A stretch of 64,000 bases of DNA from Neobacillus niacini. GTDB taxonomy: Bacteria > Bacillota > Bacilli > Bacillales > Cytobacillaceae. This document shows positions 46,391-55,924 of this stretch, one piece after another (position 1 is the first letter of the stretch; the number at the start of each line of letters is the position of its first letter). The position numbers and the translations under genes were made by a program. The stretch covers positions 124,001 to 188,000 of the forward strand of contig NZ_JACWFG010000012.1 of the NCBI RefSeq assembly GCF_019749295.1, given 5' to 3'. The notes beneath the pieces are model-generated. The model was given only the letters and a program-made list of their open reading frames with translations, was not told the origin of the DNA and did no database searches.

Positions 46391-46940
46391 ACAAGATGGC
46401 TGTCATAATACTGTTGGCTACTGTTTGCCAAATAGATGAATCATTCTGATAAGATGCCCCAAGAGTTTTGTATAATGCCATTTGCTTCTCTTGGAAATCA
46501 GGAGCTTCCTTATCAGGCAGTTCTGCACGGCCCTTTTCTACAAGAGCTTGCATTTCTGGTGCACGCGGTCCCCAAACTCCCACTTCATTACCATCTTGAT
46601 CAATGAAAATAAAGATCGGAATCGCTCTTGAGGTACCATTCGTTAAATATTGGTCCATTAACTCAAGGTTTTGATCCCTTAATACAAAACGAACCTCTAT
46701 ATTGGCTGCTTCAGCCACTTTTAGTAACACCGGGTTATTTAGCATGGCGTCACCACACCAATCCTCCGTAAGAACAATAGCTCTTAATTTTTTGGACTGG
46801 ATTGCTTCAAGTTTCTTTTTATCACCTTGTGTTAACTCAAAGCGATCATAAATAGAAGTCATTTCTTCTTTATTTCGAGTCATTGAGCTTATGTACTCAT
46901 CTTTCGTTAAACCCTTTTGAAACCAAGAATTTAATTCCAA
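46389..46940 (-). CDS. Thioredoxin-fold protein with CGDA active site
   Basis: The 183-aa protein has a thioredoxin-like fold with TEDWCGDA where the redox motif W-C-x-x-C would be, so only the first Cys is kept. IPIFIFIDQDGNEVG gives the cis-Pro loop. It resembles the Thioredoxin_9 group. The TTG start at 46940 has GGGAG eight bases upstream; a GTG at 46949 overlaps that site. It is probably not a disulfide reductase; function unknown. Confidence 0.75.
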   Translation of the reverse strand: MELNSWFQKGLTKDEYISSMTRNKEEMTSIYDRFELTQGDKKKLEAIQSKKLRAIVLTEDWCGDAMLNNPVLLKVAEAANIEVRFVLRDQNLELMDQYLTNGTSRAIPIFIFIDQDGNEVGVWGPRAPEMQALVEKGRAELPDKEAPDFQEKQMALYKTLGASYQNDSSIWQTVANSIMTAIL

Positions 46941-47097
46941 ATTAAACACTCCCTTCTATTTCTTTTATCATAGCCCTTTCAATTCTTAGTTACAAATGAA
47001 AGGATTTCTACCTTTTGTACTACTATTCCAAGAGCATTTTAACCTATTTTAAAAAAGTAAAAAAATAGTAGTAGATATAGTTATACCTAGTTGCTAG

Positions 47098-47121
47098 AAT
47101 ATTTTATATATATAAAATATT
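47098..47121. other. 24-bp AT palindrome upstream of putP
   Basis: A perfect palindrome with arms AATATTTTATAT lies 40 bp before the putP start, just after TTGCTAGAAT. It may be a promoter-region operator or an AT-rich accident. Confidence 0.5.
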
Positions 47122-47160
47122 ATTTTAATTTATTCCTAACATAACTAAGGGGGCAAAAGG

Positions 47161-48638
47161 ATGTCCAATGAAACACTACAGCTTGTATCCATTGGTATTT
47201 ACCTTGCGATGATGCTTTTTATCGGATGGTATTCTTATCGAAAGACTAGAAATCTAACAGACTATATGCTTGGAGGCAGGTCTTTAGGACCTGCTGTAAC
47301 TGCATTAAGTGCTGGAGCCGCTGATATGAGCGGGTGGCTATTAATGGGTTTACCAGGAGGAATTTATGTAACTGGTTTAGCAGATGCATGGATTGCAATT
47401 GGTTTAACAATTGGAGCATATCTTAATTGGTTATTAATTGCACCTCGCCTTCGCTCCTATACTCAGGTTGCCAACGATTCAATTACGATTCCAAGTTTCC
47501 TAGAAAACCGTTTTAAAGACAACACCAAACTCCTACGGATTGTATCTGGTATCGTTATTCTAATCTTCTTTACTTTCTATGTTTCCTCAGGTTTAGTATC
47601 TGGAGCAGTCTTTTTTGAAAGTTCCTTTGGAACAAGCTACCTTACAGGACTTTTAATTGTCGGTGGTGTTACCATTGCTTACACATTATTTGGCGGGTTT
47701 CTTGCCGTTAGTTACACCGACTTTATTCAAGGATTAATGATGTTGATTGCCCTGCTTCTTATTCCCGCAATGGAATCTTTGCAGTAGGTGGTCCTGCAGA
47801 AACGTTTGACACGATTCGTGCTATTGATCCAACATATCTTGATTTCTTTAAAGGAACAACAACTTTAGGGATAATTTCTGCTATGGCTTGGGGACTTGGT
47901 TATTTTGGTCAGCCGCATATCATTGTACGTTTCATGGCCATTACAACGATAAAAGAAACAAAAAGTGCCCGCCGCATTGGTATGGGCTGGATGATATTCT
48001 CGCTAATAGGTACCATCTTTACTGGATTCATTGGTATAGCTTACTTCCATAATAATCCACAACATAAATTAGAGAACCCAGAGGCGGTATTTATTGAACT
48101 AAGTCAGATTCTATTCCATCCCTTATTTGCTGGATTTGCTTTAGCAGCCATTCTTGCAGCCATTATGAGTACTATTTCATCACAATTAATCGTTACATCG
48201 AGTGCATTAGTTGAAGACTTATATAAAGTAATCATGAACAAAAAGGCATCCGACAAACAACTAGTCTTTTTAGGAAGAATGGCTGTTCTTTTGGTAGCAG
48301 TTGTTGCTGCCATCCTTGCTCTTGATCAAAACAACACCATCCTAGACCTTGTAGCATATGCATGGGCAGGCTTCGGAGCTGCCTTTGGTCCAATTATTAT
48401 TCTTAGCTTGTTCTGGAAGAAGATGACCAACTGGGGTGCTCTATCCGGTATGATTGTGGGTGCTATAACCGTTATTGTTTGGAAAAACGTTGGACTTGGT
48501 GAAACTCTTTATGAAATCGTACCTGGTTTCGTTTTTAACTTAATCGTTTCTTATATCATCAGCATAATTACGTATAGGAAAAATGATGCCATTGAAAAGG
48601 AATTTAATGAAAGTGTAAGCCTATTAAAAAAGGAATAG
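47161..48638 (+). pseudogene. putP: Sodium/proline symporter (PutP/OpuE), frameshifted
   Basis: Two frames of 208 and 251 aa together form one SSS-family symporter of about 492 aa. The first begins MSNETLQLVSIGIYLAMMLF, has GYSYRKTRNLTDYMLGGRSL-type sodium motif residues (LTDYMLGGRSL) and ends in ALLLIPAM then ESLQ stop. The second frame resumes as GIFAVGGPAETFDTIRAIDPTYLDFF and reaches EFNESVSLLKKE. The frames join at 47771-47774, where ATGGAATC would need one extra base (ATGGCAATC). AAGGGGGC precedes the ATG. In relatives this gene stands next to gatCAB. A single-base deletion or sequencing error is the likely cause. Confidence 0.9.
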
Positions 48639-48650
48639 AGTTTTTCAGAA

Positions 48651-48682
48651 ATGCCTGGATATCAAAACCCGGGTATTTTTTA
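48651..48682 (+). terminator. Terminator of putP
   Basis: ATGCCTGG and CCCGGGTAT pair, allowing two wobbles, followed by TTTTTT. Confidence 0.75.
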
Positions 48683-48715
48683 TCTTTCTGACTGACAAGG
48701 TTCTCCTTTTACTTG

Positions 48716-49056
48716 CTAATCAAACGTTTGATTAGTTTTGATCCTACCCTTAATACTAAAGCTTTTTACTTTTAAAAACGGTAGAATTATGTCATTTAAC
48801 CAATCATTTGATTAAATAGCGATGAAATGCTTAAACGAAAGGCTTTTTGTTCAAATCCTAGTAAACTTATTGTCGATTTATCGGTCTGAATCCATTACAT
48901 TATCATTCTTGGCAAGTAATCAGTAACCACCCGACAATAATCCCCAGCGTAATTACTAATCAAACGTTTGATTAAAAAGTACCTCACCCCTTATTATTAA
49001 AAGCTTTCAGAAGAAAATAGGGTTGAATTATGTCGACTAATCAAACGTTTGATTAG
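48716..49056. repeat. Cluster of CTAATCAAACGTTTGATTAG palindromes
   Basis: The 20-bp palindrome is perfect at 48716 and 49037, one base short at 48956, and degenerate at about 48797 (AATCATTTGATT). Sites fall in two diverged direct repeats about 240 bp long, each with GAATTATGTC and TTGTCGATTT at matching positions. The CAAACGTTTG core with central CG is LacI/PurR-like. The cluster lies between the 3' ends of putP and gatB and holds no gene (48639-49167). Confidence 0.85.
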
Positions 49057-49127
49057 TTTTAATTAAACCCGTATATTTATGCGTTTTCCTGGGAAATCTT
49101 CAAAAATATTTGTCGATTTTTTTACGA

Positions 49128-49157
49128 CAAAAAAACTGGCAGTATGAATTCTGCCAG
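49128..49157 (-). terminator. Terminator of gatCAB
   Basis: On the minus strand CTGGCAG and CTGCCAG, eight-base loop, then TTTTTTT. Confidence 0.9.
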
Positions 49158-49167
49158 CTTCGTATTT

Positions 49168-50595
49168 TTATCGCTTGCCCAATTCCTGCTGCAATAATTG
49201 ATTGACCATTTGTGGATTCGCCTGTCCCTTTGTAGCCTTCATTAGCTGCCCAACGAGGAAACCTACTGCCTTATTTTTACCATTTTTAAAGTCCTCAATC
49301 GATTGTGGATTAGCATCAAGTACCTCAGAAATTATCTTAAGCAGTGTTCCTTCATCGGAAATTTGAACAAGACCTTTTTCTTTCACTATAGCTTCTGCAT
49401 CGCCGCCGTTTTCAATCAGTTCTTTAAAAACAGTCTTAGCAATTTTTGAAGAAATTGTTCCGTTCTCGATAAGCTTAATCATGCTGGCTAGGCCTTCAGG
49501 AGTTAAAGCTATTTGGTGAAGCTCTTTTCCCTCAGCATTCAGGTAAGCCGAAACATCTCCCATGATCCAGTTAGAAGCGAGTTTCGCCTCTGCACCTGCT
49601 GCCACAGTTCCTTCAAAGAAATCTGCCATTTCTTTCGTTACTGTTAATACTTTAGCATCATAAACAGGTAATCCCAGCTCCTCTACATAACGCTTTTGGC
49701 GCTGGTCCGGAAGTTCAGGAATCTCAGCAGCAATTGCGGCCTTCCATCCCTCATCGATAAAGATATCAAGCAGGTCTGGTTCAGGGAAGTATCGATAATC
49801 ATCCGATCCTTCTTTAACGCGCATTAGCAATGTAGCACCGGTTGCTTCATCAAATCTGCGCGTCTCCTGATCAATTTTCCCGCCGCTTGTGATAACCTCA
49901 CGCTGACGCTTCTCTTCAAATTCCAGACCTTTACGGACGAAGTTAAAAGAGTTTAAGTTCTTCAATTCTGTTTTCGTTCCAAACTCTTCCTGTCCCACTG
50001 GGCGAATGGAAATATTAGCATCACAGCGTAGTGAGCCCTCTTCCATTTTACAATCAGATACTCCAGTGTACTGGATAATTGATTTTAATTTTTCAAGATA
50101 AGCATATGCTTCATCAGGAGTTCGGATATCCGGCTCAGATACAATTTCTACAAGCGGGGTGCCCTGGCGGTTATAATCCACTAGAGAATAACCATTGCCA
50201 TGGCTTAATTTCCCTGCATCCTCTTCTAGATGAATCCTCGTAATACCTATCCTTTTTGTGTAGCCATTAACCTCAATCTCAATCCAGCCATGCTCCCCAA
50301 TCGGTTTATCAAATTGGGATATCTGATATGCCTTCGGATTATCTGGATAAAAGTAGTTCTTACGGTCAAATTTTGTATGAGAGGCCACCTGGCAATTCAA
50401 GGCCATTGCCGCCTTCATTCCGTATTCTACTGCCTTTTTATTTAGAACAGGCAGCACCCCGGGATAGCCAAGATCAATTACACTTGTATTCGTATTTGGC
50501 TCCGACCCAAAATGGTTTGGGCTTGCTGAAAAGATTTTCGAATCTGTCTTTAACTCTACATGCACTTCAAGTCCAATCACTGTTTCAAATTCCAT
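49168..50595 (-). CDS. gatB: Asp/Glu-tRNA amidotransferase subunit B
   Basis: The 475-aa kinase/tRNA-binding subunit activates Glu-tRNA(Gln) or Asp-tRNA(Asn) for transamidation. Signatures: [26 protein letters not shown]-type region [31 protein letters not shown] and a C-terminal YqeY-like helical tail. The ATG at 50595 has AGGGGGTG six bases upstream; the GTG at 50604 is inside that site. It follows gatA by 12 bp. Confidence 0.95.
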   Translation of the reverse strand: MEFETVIGLEVHVELKTDSKIFSASPNHFGSEPNTNTSVIDLGYPGVLPVLNKKAVEYGMKAAMALNCQVASHTKFDRKNYFYPDNPKAYQISQFDKPIGEHGWIEIEVNGYTKRIGITRIHLEEDAGKLSHGNGYSLVDYNRQGTPLVEIVSEPDIRTPDEAYAYLEKLKSIIQYTGVSDCKMEEGSLRCDANISIRPVGQEEFGTKTELKNLNSFNFVRKGLEFEEKRQREVITSGGKIDQETRRFDEATGATLLMRVKEGSDDYRYFPEPDLLDIFIDEGWKAAIAAEIPELPDQRQKRYVEELGLPVYDAKVLTVTKEMADFFEGTVAAGAEAKLASNWIMGDVSAYLNAEGKELHQIALTPEGLASMIKLIENGTISSKIAKTVFKELIENGGDAEAIVKEKGLVQISDEGTLLKIISEVLDANPQSIEDFKNGKNKAVGFLVGQLMKATKGQANPQMVNQLLQQELGKR

Positions 50596-50607
50596 TGTTT
50601 TCACCCC

Positions 50608-52065
50608 CTATATTCCTGGCTTTTGTTTATGGTAATCTGTTGCTTGTTCATAAACATGTGCGACTCTGTAAATGGTTTCTTCATCAAAGTGTTTGCCAAT
50701 AATTTGTAACCCCAGCGGCATTCCATTATCTAATCCACAAGGGACTGATATGGCTGGCACGCCAGCTAGGTTGACGGGAATCGTCAAAATATCGTTCGCA
50801 TACATCGTTAATGGATTATCAATATTTTCACCGATTTTAAACGCTCGCGTTGGAGTCGTTGGACCAACGATGACATCATATTTTTCAAAAACATTTTCAA
50901 AGTCCTTCTTAATTAACGTACGTACCTGCTGTGCTTTTTTGTAATAAGCATCATAGTAACCAGAACTCAAGGCAAAGGTACCCAGCATGATTCTGCGTTT
51001 TACCTCATCACCAAATCCCTCAGATCTGGAATTCTTATATAACTCAAGTAAATTTTCAGCATTTGGTGTCCGATAGCCATAGCGAACACCATCAAATCGT
51101 GCTAGATTGGCAGAGGCTTCTGAAGAAGACAGCAAATAATAAGCTGCTAAAGCATATTTAGAATGAGGCAGAGAAACCTCTTCCCATGCGGCTCCTTGTT
51201 TTTCAAGCACCTTTAATGCCTCCAGCACAGACTGGCGGACACTTTCGTCCACGCCCTCACCAAGGTACTCTTTAGGTACTGCAATCTTTAACCCTTTTAC
51301 ATCCCCGGTTAGTGCAGAGACGAAATTTGGTACATCTATATTCGCTGATGTGGAGTCCATCTGATCTAATCCGGATATCGCTTGCAGAAGATACGCATTG
51401 TCTTCAACACTTCTTGTTATAGGTCCAATTTGGTCAAGGGAAGACGCAAATGCAACAAGCCCGAAGCGGGACACACGGCCGTAAGTCGGCTTTAACCCTA
51501 CCACTCCGCAAAAGGCAGCTGGCTGCCTGATCGATCCCCCTGTATCTGAACCAAGAGAAAACAATACTTCACCTGCAGCAACTGATGCCGCTGAACCGCC
51601 TGAAGAACCGCCTGGTACTCTCTCTAGATCCCATGGATTACGCGTCTTTTGATAATAGGAGTTTTCGTTTGAAGATCCCATTGCAAACTCATCCATATTT
51701 AACTTTCCAATCGTAACGGTTTCTTGCTGCTGCAGCTTCTGAACAACCGTTGCATCATAAATTGGGTTAAAATTTTCTAGTATCTTACTAGCACATGTTG
51801 TCCGAAGATCTTTCGTGACAATGTTATCTTTAATTCCGATTGGCATCCCAAATAATAAACCTGTGCTGGAATCAGCAGTCAGCTTTTCATCCAGAGTGTT
51901 CGCTGTTTGCCGAGCTTTTTCTTCATCTAAGGTTAAAAATGCCTGAACCTTGTTATCTACCTGAGCAATTCGTTTGTACGACTCATCCACAAGATCAGCA
52001 ACTTTGATTTCTTTTTTATGTAATAGTTCGTGGAGATCTGAAACTTTATAATCAAATAAACTCAC
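50608..52065 (-). CDS. gatA: Asp/Glu-tRNA amidotransferase subunit A
   Basis: The 485-aa amidase generates ammonia from glutamine. The Ser-cisSer-Lys triad is K79, S154 and S178 within [14 protein letters not shown] and [15 protein letters not shown] start has GGAGG seven bases upstream. It lies between gatC and gatB. Confidence 0.96.
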   Translation of the reverse strand: MSLFDYKVSDLHELLHKKEIKVADLVDESYKRIAQVDNKVQAFLTLDEEKARQTANTLDEKLTADSSTGLLFGMPIGIKDNIVTKDLRTTCASKILENFNPIYDATVVQKLQQQETVTIGKLNMDEFAMGSSNENSYYQKTRNPWDLERVPGGSSGGSAASVAAGEVLFSLGSDTGGSIRQPAAFCGVVGLKPTYGRVSRFGLVAFASSLDQIGPITRSVEDNAYLLQAISGLDQMDSTSANIDVPNFVSALTGDVKGLKIAVPKEYLGEGVDESVRQSVLEALKVLEKQGAAWEEVSLPHSKYALAAYYLLSSSEASANLARFDGVRYGYRTPNAENLLELYKNSRSEGFGDEVKRRIMLGTFALSSGYYDAYYKKAQQVRTLIKKDFENVFEKYDVIVGPTTPTRAFKIGENIDNPLTMYANDILTIPVNLAGVPAISVPCGLDNGMPLGLQIIGKHFDEETIYRVAHVYEQATDYHKQKPGI

Positions 52066-52093
52066 TTTCTTTCCTCCCTTGTCTAGCGAAAGC

Positions 52094-52111
52094 AGCCTAA
52101 GCGCTTAGGCT
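52094..52111. other. 18-bp perfect palindrome between gatC and gatA
   Basis: AGCCTAAGCGCTTAGGCT lies in the 50-bp junction of the operon. It has a T run only on the plus strand, so it would not terminate gatCAB transcripts; it may be a processing or stabilising hairpin. Confidence 0.65.
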
Positions 52112-52115
52112 TTTC

Positions 52116-52409
52116 TTACTCCCCAATGATTGCTGGAACCTTAATTTGTCCATCCTGATGTTCTGGCGCATTTTTTAAGACTTCTTCACGCGGCAATCCC
52201 GCTTGCTTGATGTCCTCACGGAAAACATTTTTCATATCCAGCACATGATAGGTTGGTTCAACGTTCTCTGTATCTAATTCATTTAACTGTTCCGCAAATG
52301 TAATAATCGCATCCAGCTGCTTGGTGAACTTTTCCGCTTCTACATCTGTGATTGCTAATCTAGCCAAATTTGCTACATGCTTAACTTGCTCGTTTGAGAT
52401 TCGTGTCAT
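52116..52409 (-). CDS. gatC: Asp/Glu-tRNA amidotransferase subunit C
   Basis: The 97-aa subunit ([19 protein letters not shown]) wraps GatA and stabilises the complex. [17 protein letters not shown] and QVPAIIGE-like end (KVPAIIGE) are conserved. It is the first gene of gatCAB, with GGGGG upstream of the ATG. Confidence 0.94.
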   Translation of the reverse strand: MTRISNEQVKHVANLARLAITDVEAEKFTKQLDAIITFAEQLNELDTENVEPTYHVLDMKNVFREDIKQAGLPREEVLKNAPEHQDGQIKVPAIIGE

Positions 52410-52534
52410 TTTTTATTACCCCCAATCCCTTTTGTCGTAGTTAATTTACTATTGATAATACCAAACTTTTCCGCTTCACCGCAATGATTCCTTCACTAGT
52501 ATAGACAGATTAAGTACTTTTAGATTAACAGCCA

Positions 52535-52560
52535 CAAAAAAAAGGAGCAATCGCTCCTGT
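52535..52560 (-). terminator. Terminator of the small envelope-protein pair
   Basis: On the minus strand AGGAGC, loop GATT, GCTCCT, then TTTTTTT. Confidence 0.85.
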
Positions 52561-52567
52561 CTTATTG

Positions 52568-52915
52568 CTAGTATTCCTTATGTAGTGCAGCGGACTCCTG
52601 AGCCCAGATTAATAACTTTGTTCTTTCAAAATAACGCTTTGTTTCAATCATTACATACGGAATCATTTCCCCATCATAGGAACCTGTTGTTTCAAGCATT
52701 CTTTTTTCTTCTGTAATGATCCTGAGCAGCTCCTTTTCCGTTATTCCTAAAAGCTTAGAGGCTTCTTTACTATCTATAAATATAGTATCCTCTATTTCTG
52801 TTTTACTTATAGAATCACTTACAGGTGTTGATTTCGAGGAGATAAGAGACCCTCCCACAATAATCCCTATTGATAAAATGATTGAAGACATCAACATCGT
52901 TTTATTTGAGAACAT
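52568..52915 (-). CDS. Small membrane-anchored protein, function unknown
   Basis: The 115-aa protein has an N-terminal membrane helix (SSIILSIGIIVGGSLI), a linker rich in S/T and then IFIDSKEASKLLGITEKELL, which resembles a helix-turn-helix-like excisionase fold, and a helical tail. The ATG at 52915 has GGGGG six bases upstream. It lies 18 bp after the lipoprotein gene, so the two form an operon. Confidence 0.65.
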   Translation of the reverse strand: MFSNKTMLMSSIILSIGIIVGGSLISSKSTPVSDSISKTEIEDTIFIDSKEASKLLGITEKELLRIITEEKRMLETTGSYDGEMIPYVMIETKRYFERTKLLIWAQESAALHKEY

Positions 52916-52939
52916 TACCATCCCCCGATTATGTACTGA

Positions 52940-53485
52940 TTATTGCTGTGGTATAACCTCTCCATTACTATTTAATGCTCTAACCTGCGGGGAGATGCCT
53001 ATTCCCACATAGTACCGTTTTCCATCTTTCTCAATCATTTTTGCTTTTTTATACTCTTCACTATCCTTATTGGCGAATTCAATAGAGTCGATATTCTCAT
53101 TTTTGATTTCTCCAAATACAACGTAGATATCTTTAAGAATTTCCCCTTTATCACCATACTTGGTGTAATTCTCATGATAAATGGAATAGGTTTCGCTCTC
53201 AGCATGCTCCCAGCCATTGGGACCGTCATTTTTCCATCCTTCTTCATCGTTCCCTTCAAAGAAAGAAACCCCCAGCACAGGTTCTTTAATATGTTTAACT
53301 TCTTCCCCTTCTGCTTTGGTTGAGTATAGAACAATCGTCATCCCATCATTTTTTGTCTTGTACAAAACATCCTGAACTTCAAAAGGGATTGTTTCTGCAA
53401 TCGCTTTTTCTAATGTAGGGTATTTGCAGCCTGCAAGTGTAAGCATTAATACCATTACGAATAAAAGAACAGTCCATCTTCTCAT
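52940..53485 (-). CDS. Uncharacterised lipoprotein
   Basis: The 181-aa protein has lipobox TLAGC (C20). The mature part is charged and beta-rich (MTIVLYSTKAEGEEV, GKRYYVGIGISPQV) with no recognised domain. GGAGGAG precedes the ATG. It is the first gene of a two-gene operon. Confidence 0.7.
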   Translation of the reverse strand: MRRWTVLLFVMVLMLTLAGCKYPTLEKAIAETIPFEVQDVLYKTKNDGMTIVLYSTKAEGEEVKHIKEPVLGVSFFEGNDEEGWKNDGPNGWEHAESETYSIYHENYTKYGDKGEILKDIYVVFGEIKNENIDSIEFANKDSEEYKKAKMIEKDGKRYYVGIGISPQVRALNSNGEVIPQQ

Positions 53486-53742
53486 AACCTTCTCCTCCTA
53501 GATATTGGCCAGATGTTTGTATTCTAGTAATCTCTAGTAAAAAATACGAGTAAAATTATACGTATTTCCTACCTGACCAGTTTTCTTTTCGTACCCATTA
53601 TGAGTTAACTTTTTCTTCCCCCTTATTTAAATCGACCTAAATGATAATTTACCTTATCAATATAATAGTCCAATTTTTTATACAGTTCCAGTTATATCCA
53701 AATATAGGTCAAAGTACCTCCTCCTTATGAACCTGACCCATA

Positions 53743-53772
53743 ACAAAAAGCAGTCACTAGACTGCTTTTTGT
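53743..53772. terminator. Bidirectional terminator after yueI
   Basis: ACAAAAAGCAGTC, loop ACTA, GACTGCTTTTTGT. Confidence 0.9.
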
Positions 53773-53777
53773 GTACT

Positions 53778-54209
53778 TTATCTCTTAAAGAGTTTCGCAA
53801 AAAGACCTTTGCTCTTCGGGGGGGCAAGCTGACTGACTTCTTTTTGGGTGATATATATCTCTTCCTTATCAATTGCATGGTCCATCGCAAGCAATAAGCC
53901 AATTTCTGTATCATGTTCCTTGTTGGTTACGATTTTATGCTCGATATTATGTTTGGCCGCTAATTTTACATATTTGGATAATGCAGCGTACTCGATATTG
54001 CCGTTTAAGTAGAGATTAACCTGAGGATTTTTTTTCATTTCTCTCTCCACTTGAGGATAAATCGTCGCTTCTGTCACTTGGTTTTTCTTTAGAGCAAGAA
54101 TGGTGCGTTCCCGTAAGGTACCTAAAAATTTCCGCCTTTCATCTGGCTTCGTTTCCAAAGCTCCATGTATTCCTTGTTGAAGAACCTCCTCAACGTTCGG
54201 CTTTTTCAA
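53778..54209 (-). CDS. yueI: YueI family (DUF1694) protein
   Basis: The 143-aa protein has the YueI signature QQGIHGALETKPDERRKFLG and TLRERTILALKKNQV. In B. subtilis yueI sits beside pncA and pncB; here it is separate. A TTG start at 54209 with GGAG ten bases upstream is the only start before the conserved block. Function unknown; soluble. Confidence 0.85.
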   Translation of the reverse strand: MKKPNVEEVLQQGIHGALETKPDERRKFLGTLRERTILALKKNQVTEATIYPQVEREMKKNPQVNLYLNGNIEYAALSKYVKLAAKHNIEHKIVTNKEHDTEIGLLLAMDHAIDKEEIYITQKEVSQLAPPKSKGLFAKLFKR

Positions 54210-54290
54210 ATCAGATCAACTCCATTAAAAGGGCTACTATTATGTATGATAATACCCTAAAAAATGTTCATTTCCAAAAAAGTCATAGCT

Positions 54291-54550
54291 ATCCGAGAGT
54301 ATTTCTTGTTATCCGAGAGTTAATTACTGCTATCCGAGAGTGTTTTCTGTCATCCGAGAGTTATTTTCTGTTATCCGAGAGTGTTTTCTGTCATCCGAGA
54401 GTGTTTTCCGTCATCCGAGAGTGTTTTCTGTTATACGAGAGTGTTTTCTGTCATCCGAGAGTGTTTTCCGTCATCCGAGAGTTATTTCTGTTAACCGAGA
54501 GTATTTCAAGCTATCCGCAAGTATTTTCCGCCATCCGCAAGTATTTCCTC
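54291..54550. repeat. 20-bp minisatellite, 13 units
   Basis: The unit ATCCGAGAGTGTTTTCTGTC repeats 13 times with 20-21 bp spacing; the last two units change to ATCCGCAAGT. There are no spacers, and a long open frame crosses it only because 20 bp cycles through the frames without stops. It lies between the promoter side of yueI and the 3' end of aceA. Confidence 0.9.
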
Positions 54551-54564
54551 CCTCCAATCCTAAC

Positions 54565-54600
54565 CAAAAAATCCCCCTCTCAAATATTGAGAAGGGGATT
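54565..54600 (-). terminator. Terminator of aceB-aceA
   Basis: On the minus strand AATCCCC/GGGGATT with an inner TTCTCAA/TTGAGAG stem, then TTTTGG. Confidence 0.88.
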
Positions 54601-54612
54601 CGCCGTAAGAGA

Positions 54613-55890
54613 TTAATTTGTAAATTGCTCTTCCTCGGTTGATCCTTTCAACGCTGTTGTAGATGATGTTCCGCCTGTGATGACCATAGATACTTGGTCA
54701 AAGTAGCCTGTTCCTACTTCACGCTGGTGTCTGGTTGCTGTGTAGCCGTATTGCTCACTGTCGAACTCAGCTTGCTGCAATTCGGAGTATGCCGCCATGC
54801 CGCGCTCTTTGTAGCCGCGAGCTAGTTCAAACATGCTGTGGTTCAATGCATGGAAGCCTGCAAGTGTAACGAATTGGAACTTGTATCCCATTTTCCCAAG
54901 CTCCTGCTGGAATTTTGCAATCGTATTTTGATCAAGTTTCTTTTTCCAGTTGAACGATGGTGAACAGTTGTAGGCAAGCATTTTGCCAGGGAATTTTTCA
55001 TGAATGGCTTCTGCAAAACGTCTTGCTTCCTCAATATTTGGCTCAGATGTTTCACACCAAATTAAATCTGCATATGGAGCATAAGCTAAACCGCGGGCAA
55101 TTGCCTGATCAAGTCCTGCTTTAGTTCGGAAAAAGCCTTCAGCTGTCCGCTCTCCAGTGATGAATGGTGCATCGTTCATATCAATATCACTTGTAATTAA
55201 ATCAGCAGCATTCGCATCTGTCCGTGCCACTAGTAACGTTGGTGTACCCATAACATCTGCAGCTAAACGAGCAGCTATTAAGTTCCGAACCGCTGTTTGA
55301 GTTGGAAGCAGCACTTTACCGCCTAAGTGACCGCATTTCTTCTCAGAGGAAAGCTGATCTTCAAAGTGAACTCCTGCTGCACCTGCTTCAATCATTCCCT
55401 TCATTAATTCAAAACAGTTCAACTGTCCGCCAAAGCCTGCTTCTGCATCCGCCACAATCGGAACAAACCAATCAATGGAATTGTCTCCTTCTGAATGAGT
55501 GATCTGATCAGCGCGCTGAAGTGCTTGATTAATTCGTTTTACGACACTTGGTACACTGTTTGCTGGATATAAGCTTTGGTCTGGATACATATTTCCAGAT
55601 AGATTGGCATCGGCTGCAACCTGCCATCCACTTAGATAAATCGCTTTTAATCCTGCTTTTACCTGCTGAACAGCCTGATTTCCTGTTAGAGCACCTAGTG
55701 CATTAATATAATCTTCTTCATTTAACTGCTTCCAAAGCTTTTCTGCTCCTCGTCTAGCTAATGTATGCTCAATATCAACCGAACCTCGTAGCTCGATAAC
55801 ATCCTCTGCTGTATATGGTCTAGTAATTCCATTCCAACGTTTATCCATTTCCCAGCTTTCTTGTAATGCCTTCGCTCTTGAATTCGTCAT
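54613..55890 (-). CDS. aceA: Isocitrate lyase AceA
   Basis: The 425-aa enzyme splits isocitrate into glyoxylate and succinate. C186 lies in the catalytic KKCGHLGGK, with [15 protein letters not shown] and TDANAADLI nearby. AGGAGG precedes the ATG. It follows aceB by 34 bp in the glyoxylate shunt operon. Confidence 0.96.
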   Translation of the reverse strand: MTNSRAKALQESWEMDKRWNGITRPYTAEDVIELRGSVDIEHTLARRGAEKLWKQLNEEDYINALGALTGNQAVQQVKAGLKAIYLSGWQVAADANLSGNMYPDQSLYPANSVPSVVKRINQALQRADQITHSEGDNSIDWFVPIVADAEAGFGGQLNCFELMKGMIEAGAAGVHFEDQLSSEKKCGHLGGKVLLPTQTAVRNLIAARLAADVMGTPTLLVARTDANAADLITSDIDMNDAPFITGERTAEGFFRTKAGLDQAIARGLAYAPYADLIWCETSEPNIEEARRFAEAIHEKFPGKMLAYNCSPSFNWKKKLDQNTIAKFQQELGKMGYKFQFVTLAGFHALNHSMFELARGYKERGMAAYSELQQAEFDSEQYGYTATRHQREVGTGYFDQVSMVITGGTSSTTALKGSTEEEQFTN

Positions 55891-55924
55891 TTTAAATTTC
55901 CTCCTATTAATCTATTAATATTTT

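Noticed and set aside
47098-47121. 24-bp perfect palindrome upstream of putP as an operator
   Set aside because: It consists only of A and T, so a chance palindrome is quite likely; kept as a low-confidence site.
54291-54550. Possible CRISPR array
   Set aside because: 20-bp units with no spacers.
54242-54616. Open frame of 124 codons (and an overlapping one of 100) across the 20-bp array
   Set aside because: The unit length is not a multiple of three and the product is a cycling low-complexity string; no ribosome site or known protein resemblance.
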